From assembly GCF_025665335.1 (NCBI RefSeq), contig NZ_CP106869.1, positions 1,266,501-1,330,500 on the forward strand: a stretch of 64,000 bases of DNA, read 5' to 3'. The notes below the pieces were generated by a model. That model ran no database searches. It was given only the letters and a program-made list of their open reading frames with translations, and was not told where the DNA came from. The position numbers and the translations under genes are program-made. Below, piece after piece: positions 46,172-54,149 of the stretch; positions within the stretch are counted from its first letter, which is position 1; each line of letters starts with the position of its first letter. This DNA is from Xanthomonas sp. AM6. GTDB lineage: Bacteria > Pseudomonadota > Gammaproteobacteria > Xanthomonadales > Xanthomonadaceae.

Positions 46172-48559
46172 TTACAGATCCAGCGTCAGGGTCAGGCCGA
46201 CCGTGCGCGGCGCGGCGATGAACGCGCTGTCGCTGCCGTCCACGCCTTCCAGGTAGCGCTTGTCGGTGAGGTTGCTGACGTTGAGGTCCAGCTTCAGGCC
46301 CTGCAGCTGCGCCGACAGTTCCGACAGGCTCAGGCCCAGGTGCGCGTCGAAGGTGGTGACGCCGTCCAGGCTGGCGCTGTTGGACGCATCCAGGTAGCGC
46401 TTGCCCAGGTAGCGGCCGGAGAGGCCGAACGCCCAGGCCTGGCCCTGCCAGTCGGCCGAAGCGACCAGGGTGTGGCGCGGCTGGCCGATCACCTGCGAGC
46501 CCGGGGCGATCTCCAGCGCGGTGTCGCGAGCGGCGTCGCCGCTGCCCAGGTAGGTCGCCTTGTTGAAGGTGTAGGCGCCGTTGATCCGCCAGCCGTTGTC
46601 CCAGCCGTAGCCCAGCGCCGCTTCCACGCCGCGCGCATGCACGCCGCCGAAGTTCTCGTAGACGCCGTCGGTCTCGCCCAGGTAGTCGATGCCGTCGACG
46701 AAGTTGGCCGGCACGTAGACGATGCGGTTGTCGAAGCGGATGTCGTAGACGGTGACGCTGCCGGTCAGCGGCCAGCGGCTGATGCGCAGGCCCAGCTCGA
46801 TGTTGTCGGCGGTCTCGGGCTTGACCCGGCTCAGCGCCACCGGGTCGGTCTCGCCGAGCACGCCGGAGGGGATCGCGGCGAAGTTCTGCGAGTAGCCGGC
46901 GAAGGCTTCCAGGCCCTTCACCGGCGTGGTCCAGGTCAGGCCGGCGGAGAACAGCGGGTCGGAGTGCGCGTCCGATCCGGCGTGCTGGCTGTCGCCGATG
47001 CGGCGGTCGCGGGTCTGGTCGACGAAGAACTGCTTGACGCCCACGCGCCAGGCGAAATCGCCGTAGCGCATCAGGTCCTCGACGTAGTACATGCGCTCGT
47101 CGGTGTCGTACTTGTCCTTGAACTGCACCCAGTACGGGGTGTGGTCGAAGGCGATGTCGGTGCCGACGTTGAGCAGGCGGTGCCAGTCGCGGGTGACGCT
47201 GCGCTGGTACTTCTCCAGCCACACGCCGGCGCGCACGGTGTTGTCGATCGCGCCCAGCGCGGCACGCCATTCGGCATCGGCGGTGAACCCGGCGCGGTCG
47301 TTGTCGTAGTGGCTGTGGCGGTAGGACTGCACCGCTTGCGAGCCGGCCGGGTAGCAGGCCGGGTTCGATTCGGCCGGCACGGTGGCGCTGCCGCTGCAGC
47401 CGGCAAGCAGCGTCGCCGCCGCGCCGCTGGGGGTGACGAAGTAGATCTTGCCCAGGTCGCTGCCGCCGTACACGGTGCGCCCGCCGCGGAATTCCGATTC
47501 CGGGTTGCCGCTGCCGTCGTTGCTCACGTCCACCAGGTACGGCGGGATCCAGTCGCCGCGGCCTTCCAGGCGGTGCGCGTAGCCGGCCAGCGTGGCCTTG
47601 AAGCCGTTGCCGCCGTCGAACGCGCCGCGCAGGTAGCCGAAGGTGTTCTTGCGCAGGGCGCGCGAGCCGGAGCGGTAGTTCTGGTCGAGGTAGGGAATGC
47701 CGGTCAGCGTGCCGGTCAGCAGGTCGTGCTCGGGATCGCGCGCGAACTGCTCGGGGGTGACGCTGGTGTATTCCGATTCGTCGGCGTCGTCGTAGGACAG
47801 GTAGCCGCTGAGCTTCCACGCGCCCAGATCGCTGTCGAACTTGCCGGCCAGGTGGTCGCGGGTGGTGTGGCCGCTGCCGTCGATCCAGTCGTCGTTGCTG
47901 CTGTGCGAGGCGCTGAGCCAGGCCTTGGTGCTGCCGATCAGGCCGGTGTCGTAGCGCGCGTAGTACTTGCGCGCGTCGTTGTCGCCGATGCCCACCGCCA
48001 CGCGCACGCGCTGCGCGTCGAGCGGTTCGCCGGTCAGGTAGTTGAGCGTGCCGCCCAGCGCTTCGTTGGAGCGCGAGGCGATGTCGGCGGTGCCCTGGCT
48101 GACTTCCACCGTCTCCAGGTCCAGCGGGTCGATGAAGCGGTTGGCCTTGGCGCCGCCGCCGTAGGCCGAGCCGCCGTTGGGCAGGCCGTCGATGGTGGTG
48201 CCGATCTGCTGGGTGTCGCGGTTGCTGACGAAGCCGCGCATGCTGATCTGCGTGCCCCAGTCGGAGGAACCGAACGCGTCGGCCTCGGTCACGATCACCC
48301 CGGGCAGCTCGTTGAGCACGTCGTTGACGCTGCCCATCGCGAACTGGCGGTCCAGCATCTCCTTGCTGACGCTGGTCTTGGCATAGGTGGTGGCCTGGCC
48401 GACGACCTGCACCTGGTCCAGGGTGGAGACCTGATCGCCGGCCTCGGCGGGCGTGGCGGGAGCGCTTGCATCGGCGGCCTGGGCGTGGGCGACCATCGCC
48501 GACAGCAATAGGGCCAGCGTGGTCCGCCGCGGGACACGGAAACTTTTCGGGAAATTCAT
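46172..48559 (-). CDS. TonB-dependent outer-membrane receptor (receptor 4, phospholipase-linked)
   Basis: The 795-residue product has a signal peptide (MNFPKSFRVPRRTTLALLLSAMVAHAQA). Its plug domain is LDQVQVVGQATTYAKTSVSKEMLDRQ, ELPGVIVTEADAFGSSDWGT and LDLETVEVSQGTADIASRSNEALGGT. The barrel ends GLTLTLDL without a terminal aromatic, unlike receptors 1-3, and the plug motifs also differ, so it belongs to another subfamily. It is on the same strand as and directly upstream of the phospholipase C gene. A role in taking up phosphate- or choline-bearing products is plausible but unproven. Confidence 0.88.
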   Translation of the reverse strand: MNFPKSFRVPRRTTLALLLSAMVAHAQAADASAPATPAEAGDQVSTLDQVQVVGQATTYAKTSVSKEMLDRQFAMGSVNDVLNELPGVIVTEADAFGSSDWGTQISMRGFVSNRDTQQIGTTIDGLPNGGSAYGGGAKANRFIDPLDLETVEVSQGTADIASRSNEALGGTLNYLTGEPLDAQRVRVAVGIGDNDARKYYARYDTGLIGSTKAWLSASHSSNDDWIDGSGHTTRDHLAGKFDSDLGAWKLSGYLSYDDADESEYTSVTPEQFARDPEHDLLTGTLTGIPYLDQNYRSGSRALRKNTFGYLRGAFDGGNGFKATLAGYAHRLEGRGDWIPPYLVDVSNDGSGNPESEFRGGRTVYGGSDLGKIYFVTPSGAAATLLAGCSGSATVPAESNPACYPAGSQAVQSYRHSHYDNDRAGFTADAEWRAALGAIDNTVRAGVWLEKYQRSVTRDWHRLLNVGTDIAFDHTPYWVQFKDKYDTDERMYYVEDLMRYGDFAWRVGVKQFFVDQTRDRRIGDSQHAGSDAHSDPLFSAGLTWTTPVKGLEAFAGYSQNFAAIPSGVLGETDPVALSRVKPETADNIELGLRISRWPLTGSVTVYDIRFDNRIVYVPANFVDGIDYLGETDGVYENFGGVHARGVEAALGYGWDNGWRINGAYTFNKATYLGSGDAARDTALEIAPGSQVIGQPRHTLVASADWQGQAWAFGLSGRYLGKRYLDASNSASLDGVTTFDAHLGLSLSELSAQLQGLKLDLNVSNLTDKRYLEGVDGSDSAFIAAPRTVGLTLTLDL

Positions 48560-48946
48560 CAAAGGTGAACGCTTGCAGGTGGGGGACCGTGATGGTGTCG
48601 ACACATGGTTGCGTGGGTGTGACTGCCGGTTCGCGGGTTCCTGCGCCTGTGTCTGCAGGATGGCGCGGTGTGTCGGTGCGTTGGCGGGTCGCTTCGCGCC
48701 GGACCCTCACCCCAACCCCCCCAATGGGAGAGGGACTAAAGCCCAGGGGAGAGGGACTGAAGCGCAACGCGGCGGTTCCCTTCTCCCCTCGGTGGAAGGT
48801 GCCCGGCAGGGGCGGATGAGGGTACGGGCGACGCCTCGTGCACCCTCTGCAGGCGCCGGCCTGGCGTCCAAGCCGGCCGCATCGCTTGAAAGCCGGCGCC
48901 CGGGCCCCATACTGGCGGCCTCTGTTCCTCTCGCGTTTTTGCCGCC
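48560..48946. other. Divergent intergenic region containing a repeat element
   Basis: About 390 bp between receptor 4 and the FmdB gene. The repeat at 48703-48823 occupies the middle. The receptor promoter should lie around 48560-48700. No convincing Pho box was found. Confidence 0.5.
48703..48823. repeat. Intergenic repeat with terminal inverted ends
   Basis: Ends ACCCTCA / TGAGGGT are inverted. Inside, GGGAGAGGGACT occurs twice in direct orientation (48726-48737, 48747-48758). CCCTTCTCCCCTCGG-type sequence near 48778 pairs with the GGGAGAGG units. The pattern resembles the short intergenic palindromic elements common in Xanthomonas genomes. Confidence 0.7.
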
Positions 48947-49285
48947 ATGCCGATCTATGCCTTCCAATGTGCCGAGTGCGGTCACAGCTTCGACCGCCTG
49001 CAGAAACTCTCCGATCCCGATCCGGACGCCTGCCCGTCGTGCGGCGCGCCCGCGGTCAAGCGGCAGCTGACCGCGCCGTCGTTCCGGCTGTCCGGCAGCG
49101 GCTGGTACGAGACCGATTTCAAGAAGGACGGCGACAAGAAGCGCAACCTGGCCGAGTCCGGCAGCGGTGGCAGCAGCAGCGGCGGCGACGCCAAGCCGGC
49201 CGCCGCGGCCGCCTCCACCGACGCCCCGGCCAAGCCGGCGGCGGCCGCCACGCCGGCGCCGGCCGCCAAGCCCGCCGCGACCTGA
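48947..49285 (+). CDS. FmdB family zinc-ribbon protein
   Basis: The 112-residue product starts with a zinc ribbon, MPIYAFQCAECGHSFDRLQK, whose CxxC is paired with CPSCG near residue 29-32. The conserved FRLSGSGWYETDFK segment follows. A low-complexity Ala/Pro/Lys tail (about 70-112) completes it. FmdB-type proteins are small regulators or accessory factors of unknown action. It precedes the DUF3011 gene (convergent) and lies about 1.2 kb before aspS; in many proteobacteria fmdB is next to aspS, which matches the wider context. CATACT at 48908-48913 may be its -10. Confidence 0.88.
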   Translation: MPIYAFQCAECGHSFDRLQKLSDPDPDACPSCGAPAVKRQLTAPSFRLSGSGWYETDFKKDGDKKRNLAESGSGGSSSGGDAKPAAAAASTDAPAKPAAAATPAPAAKPAAT

Positions 49286-49305
49286 GCCCGGCGCCTGGCA
49301 AAAAT

Positions 49306-49339
49306 GCGAACGGCCCGGAGTCGCCTCCGGGCCGTTCGC
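49306..49339 (-). terminator. Rho-independent terminator behind the DUF3011 gene
   Basis: Perfect 15-bp stem (49306-49320 with 49325-49339), TCGC loop, followed on the minus strand by ATTTTTG. It starts 17 nt after the DUF3011 stop and could also serve the rightward fmdB gene. Confidence 0.8.
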
Positions 49340-49356
49340 GTTCCTGGGCTTGCCGA

Positions 49357-50337
49357 TCAGCGGGCGCCGAAGCGCGCCCGGCAGCCTTCCTTGACCCACA
49401 CCGCGTTGCCCTCGTAGCCCCAGTTGCGGCCTTCGACGCAGGTGGTGCCGGACAGTTGCTGGATCACCGCCGGGCGCCCCTGGCGGCGGTCCCAGGCGCA
49501 GCTGCGCAGGCGCTTGTCGTCGCTGCTGCAGGTCACCGAGTAGTCGCCGCCGCCGGCGGGCGGACGGCCCGGACCCCAGCCGCCGCCACCGCCGCCGCGG
49601 CCTTCGGCGAACTCGCCGCGGCAGCCGTCGTCCACCCACACCGCGCCGTCGCGCTGGCCCCAGGTGCGGCCCTCGATGCAGCGGGTGTCGGACAGCTGCC
49701 GCACCAGCACCGCATTGCGCCAGCCGGTGTTGCACACACGCTGGCGCTGGTCCTGGCTCTCGCACCGGATGGTGCCGCCGGGGCCGGCGCTGCCGCCATT
49801 GCCGCCGCCGCCCCAGTTGCCGCCGCCACCGTCGCCCCAGCCGCCACGGCCCTCGGCGAAGCGGCCGCGGCAGCCGCGGTCCACCCACACCACGCCGGGG
49901 CCGGCGCCCCAGGTCTGGCCTTCGATGCACGGCGAGTCCGACAGCGTGCCGACCAGCCGCGCGCGGCCGCGGAACGGCGTGGCGCACTGGCGGCGCTTGC
50001 GGTCGGTGCTGGAGCAGGCGATGGTCTGCGCGTTCGAGCCCGGCTGCGGCCGCCATTGGCCGCCGCTGCCGCGCAGCGAGGTGGAGATGTCCTGCTGGAT
50101 GCGGCCGAAGCCCCAGCCGCGGTCGATCTGGTCCAGGTAGAACTCCAGCTGGTCGTCGGGGATCTGCCGGCCGCGCGACTGGTCGGCGTACTCGCGCTCG
50201 ATCACCCGCACCCGGCTCGGCACCGACAGCTGCCGCAGGTCCTCCGGCGCGTAGGCGCGCGTGCTTTGCGCCGCCGCCGGCGCGCTGGCCAGGGCCAGTC
50301 CGGCCATCAACAGCCAACCGCTCAGACGCTTCAACAT
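49357..50337 (-). CDS. Exported protein with three tandem DUF3011 modules
   Basis: The 326-residue product has a Sec signal peptide (ending ASAPAAAQ, about 24), then a helical region with VRVIEREYADQSRGRQIPDDQLEFYLDQIDRGWGFG (about 44-80). Three homologous modules follow, at about 105-165, 190-250 and 268-326. Each has a CSS/CES opening, R..C, QLS or TLS, C(I/V)EGxxWG and VWVxxGCRxxF, with four Cys apiece. Gly-rich linkers separate the modules. DUF3011 is of unknown function; the regular Cys pattern suggests disulfide-stabilised extracytoplasmic lectin-like or binding modules. Monocistronic with its own terminator. Confidence 0.85.
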   Translation of the reverse strand: MLKRLSGWLLMAGLALASAPAAAQSTRAYAPEDLRQLSVPSRVRVIEREYADQSRGRQIPDDQLEFYLDQIDRGWGFGRIQQDISTSLRGSGGQWRPQPGSNAQTIACSSTDRKRRQCATPFRGRARLVGTLSDSPCIEGQTWGAGPGVVWVDRGCRGRFAEGRGGWGDGGGGNWGGGGNGGSAGPGGTIRCESQDQRQRVCNTGWRNAVLVRQLSDTRCIEGRTWGQRDGAVWVDDGCRGEFAEGRGGGGGGWGPGRPPAGGGDYSVTCSSDDKRLRSCAWDRRQGRPAVIQQLSGTTCVEGRNWGYEGNAVWVKEGCRARFGAR

Positions 50338-50495
50338 GGGTCCCCTCCGATGCCCGTGAATGTGGGCGGACTATAGCCTCACGCAAACTTAAGGCCGGGT
50401 GAGCGGCGCCGCGATTTGCCCGGGCCGGCGCCGCGCCGCAGAATATCCGGCTTGCCGGCGCCTTCTGCGCCGGCCGCCCCTCCTTGGAGTTTGCG

Positions 50496-52253
50496 ATGCG
50501 TACCCACTTCTGCGGCCTGGTCGACGAGACCCTGATCGGCCAAACCGTCACCCTGGCCGGCTGGACCGACGTCGCCCGCAATCTCGGCGGCGTGTGCTTC
50601 ATCGACCTGCGCGACCACGAGGGCATCGTGCAGGTGATGGTGGAGCCCGAGAACGCGGAGGTGTTCGCGGTCGCCGCCAGCCTGGGCTACGAGGACGTGC
50701 TGCAGGTCGAAGGCGTGGTGCGCGCGCGGCATGCGGTCAACGACAAGATCCGCAGCGGCAAGGTCGAGATCGTCGCCAGCCGCATCGACATCCTCAACAA
50801 GGCCGCGCCGCTGCCGTTCCACGCGCACGAGAACCCGGGCGAGGAAACCCGCCTGAAGTACCGCTACCTGGACCTGCGCCGCCCGGAGATGCAGCGCATG
50901 CAGCGCACCCGCATCAAGCTGGTGCAGGCGCTGCGCCGCCACCTCGACGCCAGGGGCTTCCAGGACATCGAGACCCCGATCCTGGCCAACGTCACCCCGG
51001 AAGGCGCGCGCGACTTCCTGGTGCCGGCGCGCATGCACCCGGGCGAGTTCTACGCGCTGCCGCAGTCGCCGCAGCTGTTCAAGCAGATCCTGATGGTGGC
51101 CGGCTTCGACCGCTACTACCAGATCGCGCGCTGCTTCCGCGACGAGGCGCTGCGCGCCGACCGCCAGCTCGAGTTCACCCAGCTGGACATGGAATTCGCC
51201 TTCGTGCGCGAGCGCGACGTGCAGGACTTCGTCGAGGAGATGATCCGCGCCATCTTCAAGGAAGTGGTCGGCGTCGAACTGGACGCCAGCTTCCCGCGCA
51301 TGACCTGGGCCGAGGCGATGCGCCGCTACGGCTCGGACAAGCCGGACCTGCGCATCGGGCTGGAACTGGTCGACGTGGCCGAACTGGTCAAGGACAGCGA
51401 GTTCGCGGTGTTCACCGCCGCCGCCAGCGACGCCGACGGCCGCGTGGCCGCGCTGCGCATCCCCGGCGGTGCCAGGCTGTCGCGCAAGCAGATCGACGAG
51501 TACGCCGCGCATGCGGCCAAGTACGGCGCCAAGGGCCTGGCCTACATCAAGATCGGCGACACCGGCGAGGTCACCTCGCCGATCGCCAAGTTCTTCGGCG
51601 AAGCGGCCTTCGCCGCGCTGATCGCGCACGTCGGGGCCGGCAACGGCGACATCGTGTTCTTCGGCGCCGGCGCCTACAACAAGGTGTCCGACTTCATGGG
51701 CGCGCTGCGGCTGAAGGCCGGCAAGGACTTCGACCTGGTCGCCGACGGCTGGCGCCCGCTGTGGGTCACCGACTTCCCGATGTTCGAGTACGACGAGGAG
51801 GCGCAGCGCTACGTCGCCCTGCATCATCCCTTCACCGCGCCGGCGGTCGAGGACATCGCCGAGCTGCGCGCCAACGCCAGGACCGCGGTGTCGCGCGGCT
51901 ACGACATGGTGCTCAACGGCAACGAAATCGGCGGCGGCTCGATCCGCATCCACCGCACCGACATGCAGGCGGCGGTGTTCGAGCTGCTCGGCATCGGCGC
52001 CGAAGAGGCGCGGATCAAGTTCGGCTTCCTGCTCGACGCGTTGAAGTACGGCGCGCCGCCGCACGGCGGCATCGCCTTCGGCATCGACCGCATCGCCGCG
52101 CTGATGGCCGGCACCGACTCGATCCGCGACGTCATCCCGTTCCCCAAGACCACCGGCGCGCAGGACCTGATGACCGGCGCGCCGTCGCCGATCACCGAAG
52201 ACCAGCTGGCCGAAGTGCACGTGCAGGTGCGCGCCAAGCCGGTGCAGGGCTGA
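50496..52253 (+). CDS. aspS: Aspartyl-tRNA synthetase
   Basis: Class II aminoacyl-tRNA synthetase of 585 residues charging tRNA with aspartate. The N-terminal OB-fold anticodon-binding domain (1-105) includes [21 protein letters not shown]. The catalytic core has motif 2, [20 protein letters not shown] (about 214-233), and motif 3, [13 protein letters not shown] (about 523-535). A bacterial insertion (GAD) domain lies between about 290 and 420, which marks the bacterial type. The start at 50496 follows a TTGGAG ribosome-binding site; the four extra in-frame codons upstream are unlikely. A GNAT gene follows after 3 nt. Confidence 0.97.
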   Translation: MRTHFCGLVDETLIGQTVTLAGWTDVARNLGGVCFIDLRDHEGIVQVMVEPENAEVFAVAASLGYEDVLQVEGVVRARHAVNDKIRSGKVEIVASRIDILNKAAPLPFHAHENPGEETRLKYRYLDLRRPEMQRMQRTRIKLVQALRRHLDARGFQDIETPILANVTPEGARDFLVPARMHPGEFYALPQSPQLFKQILMVAGFDRYYQIARCFRDEALRADRQLEFTQLDMEFAFVRERDVQDFVEEMIRAIFKEVVGVELDASFPRMTWAEAMRRYGSDKPDLRIGLELVDVAELVKDSEFAVFTAAASDADGRVAALRIPGGARLSRKQIDEYAAHAAKYGAKGLAYIKIGDTGEVTSPIAKFFGEAAFAALIAHVGAGNGDIVFFGAGAYNKVSDFMGALRLKAGKDFDLVADGWRPLWVTDFPMFEYDEEAQRYVALHHPFTAPAVEDIAELRANARTAVSRGYDMVLNGNEIGGGSIRIHRTDMQAAVFELLGIGAEEARIKFGFLLDALKYGAPPHGGIAFGIDRIAALMAGTDSIRDVIPFPKTTGAQDLMTGAPSPITEDQLAEVHVQVRAKPVQG

Positions 52254-52256
52254 GCG

Positions 52257-52793
52257 ATGGCGCTGGCGATCCGTCAGGCCACGCCGGACGACGCCGCCAC
52301 GCTGGCGGCGCTGGCCGCGGCCACCTTCACCGAGACCTTCGGCCATCTGTATCCGGCCGAGGACCTGCGCGATTTCCTCGAAGCGCACTACAGCGTCGAA
52401 CGCCAGCGCACCATCCTCCAGCACCCGGACTACGCGGTCTGGCTGCTGGAGGACGACGGCGTGGCGGTGGGCCATGCCGCGGCCGGCCCCTGCGGCCTGC
52501 CGCACGCGGACGTGCGACCCGGCGACGGCGAACTGAAGCGGCTGTACCTGCTGCGCTCGCACCAGAACAGCGGCTGGGGCAGCCGCCTGTTCGAGACCGC
52601 GCTGGGCTGGCTGGAGCGCGCCGGGCCGCGCACGCTGTGGATCGGGGTGTGGTCGGAGAACTTCGGTGCGCAGCGCTTCTACGCACGTTATGGATTCGCG
52701 AAGGTCGGCGACTACGAGTTCCCCGTCGGCCGGATCCGCGATCACGAGTACATCCTGCGCCGGGCGGCGGGCCCGGACCGGGCGGAGCGATAG
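52257..52793 (+). CDS. GNAT family N-acetyltransferase downstream of aspS
   Basis: Product of 178 residues. GNAT features are ALAIRQATPDDAATLAALAAATFTETFG at the N-terminus, ELKRLYLLRSHQNSGWGSRLFETALGWLE (about 90-118, acetyl-CoA-binding with a QNSGWGS loop) and GVWSENFGAQRFYARYGFAKVGDYEFPVG (about 135-160). The latter resembles spermine/spermidine or aminoglycoside-type acetyltransferases. It begins 3 nt after the aspS stop, so is probably translated from the same mRNA. The substrate is unknown. Confidence 0.88.
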   Translation: MALAIRQATPDDAATLAALAAATFTETFGHLYPAEDLRDFLEAHYSVERQRTILQHPDYAVWLLEDDGVAVGHAAAGPCGLPHADVRPGDGELKRLYLLRSHQNSGWGSRLFETALGWLERAGPRTLWIGVWSENFGAQRFYARYGFAKVGDYEFPVGRIRDHEYILRRAAGPDRAER

Positions 52794-52956
52794 CGGGGAC
52801 GCTTTCCCGGCGGCCGTTCCCCCGTTCCGAGGCGCAGCCCGTCCTACCCGCGGCAGGGCTTCCCCAACGCCTTCGGCTGAAGCCGCTGCGCGGGCCGGGG
52901 CGCAGCGATGCCGGGGTTGTCGGCCAGGTCCGCCGGGACCGCAGGCGACCGGGACC

Positions 52957-53898
52957 TCACCGGCTGGCGGCGCGCACCGCCGTCACTTCCGCGCGCGGCG
53001 GTGCGCCGAACAGCCGCTTGTATTCGCGGCTGAACTGCGAGGGGCTCTCGTAGCCGACCCGGTGCGCCGCGGCCGCGGCCTCCAGCCCGTCCACCAGCAT
53101 CAGCCGGCGCGCCTCGTGCAGGCGCAGCTGCTTCTGGTACTGCAGCGGCGACAGCGCCGTCGCCGCCTTGAAGCCGCGGTGCAGCGCGGACACGCTCATG
53201 TGCACCGTCCGCGCCAGCGCCTCCACCCGCAGCGGTTCCAGGTAGTGCCGCCGCAGCAGCATGACCGCCTGCGCGACGCGCTGGTGCTGGCCGTCCTTGA
53301 CCGCCAGGGCGCGCAGGTGCTCGCCCAGGTCGCCCTGCAGCACGCGGTAGAGGATCTCCCGGATCGCCAACGGCGCGAGCACGCGCAGGTCCTCGGGGGC
53401 GTCGAGCAGGCGCATCAGCCGCAGCACGGCGTCCAGCAGCGGCGTGCCGACCCGCGCGACATAGGCGGCACAGGCGCCGTCGCCGGCCTCGTTTTCGCCG
53501 GTCCGTTCGGGGCCGTCCAACAGCAGCCCGGCGATGTCTTCCGGCGCGAGGTCCAGGCGCAGGCACAGGTAGGGCTTTTCCGGGCTCGCTTCCACCACCT
53601 GCCCGATCATCGGCAGGGTCACCGGCACGACCAGGTAGTGCAGGGGGTCGTAGCGGTAGTGCTGCTCGCCCAGGATCGCCAGCTTGCTGCCCTGGACCAC
53701 CAGGCACAGCCGCGGCTCGTAGACCGTCGGCATGCAGGCGGTCGGCGCGTCGAAGCGGACCAGGTGCAGTGCGGGCAGGGCGGTGCGATGGAAACCTTCG
53801 CCACCGGCGGTCAGCCGGGCGATGCGGCCGGTCAGTTCCGCCAGCGGCGCGGCGAGCGAGTGCTGGGCGATCAGCTCGGACGGGGATAGGGCATTCAT
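52957..53898 (-). CDS. AraC family regulator with AraC-type N-terminal domain
   Basis: The 313-residue product has an N-terminal cupin-like ligand domain (about 20-190), with HLVRFDAPTACMPTVYEPRLCLVVQGSK at 45-72. The C-terminal AraC HTH pair includes RVEALARTVHMSVSALHRGFKAATALSPLQYQKQLRLHEARRLM and AAAAHRVGYESPSQFSREYKRLFGAPP (about 220-300). It is divergent from the RND pump operon across 251 bp, so it probably regulates the pump. The effector is unknown. Start 53898 is set by the domain. Confidence 0.88.
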   Translation of the reverse strand: MNALSPSELIAQHSLAAPLAELTGRIARLTAGGEGFHRTALPALHLVRFDAPTACMPTVYEPRLCLVVQGSKLAILGEQHYRYDPLHYLVVPVTLPMIGQVVEASPEKPYLCLRLDLAPEDIAGLLLDGPERTGENEAGDGACAAYVARVGTPLLDAVLRLMRLLDAPEDLRVLAPLAIREILYRVLQGDLGEHLRALAVKDGQHQRVAQAVMLLRRHYLEPLRVEALARTVHMSVSALHRGFKAATALSPLQYQKQLRLHEARRLMLVDGLEAAAAAHRVGYESPSQFSREYKRLFGAPPRAEVTAVRAASR

Positions 53899-54149
53899 GG
53901 ACTTCGCTGGGCATGGCCTGCGGCGATACGCCGAAGAGTACCGGAGACGGGCCGTGCCGGTGGGACCGACGTACAGGATCCGGCAATCTTGCGGCAGTAA
54001 CGGGCAAGCGCCGGCACGGGCATTTCGGAGAGTCTGTTGTGGCCGCCGCACGGCAGTGTCCCGCCCGGCCTGCTTGTGGCAATGGCCGTGCGACGCGCAC
54101 TATCGATGTCCGCGAACCGCTCGCCCCAGTCCCCCATGGAGCCGTCCGC

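Noticed and set aside
48560-48700. Pho box before the phospholipase-linked receptor
   Set aside because: CAGTCAC-like sequence occurs, but no paired CTGTCAT repeats at 11-nt spacing were found, so phosphate control was not annotated.
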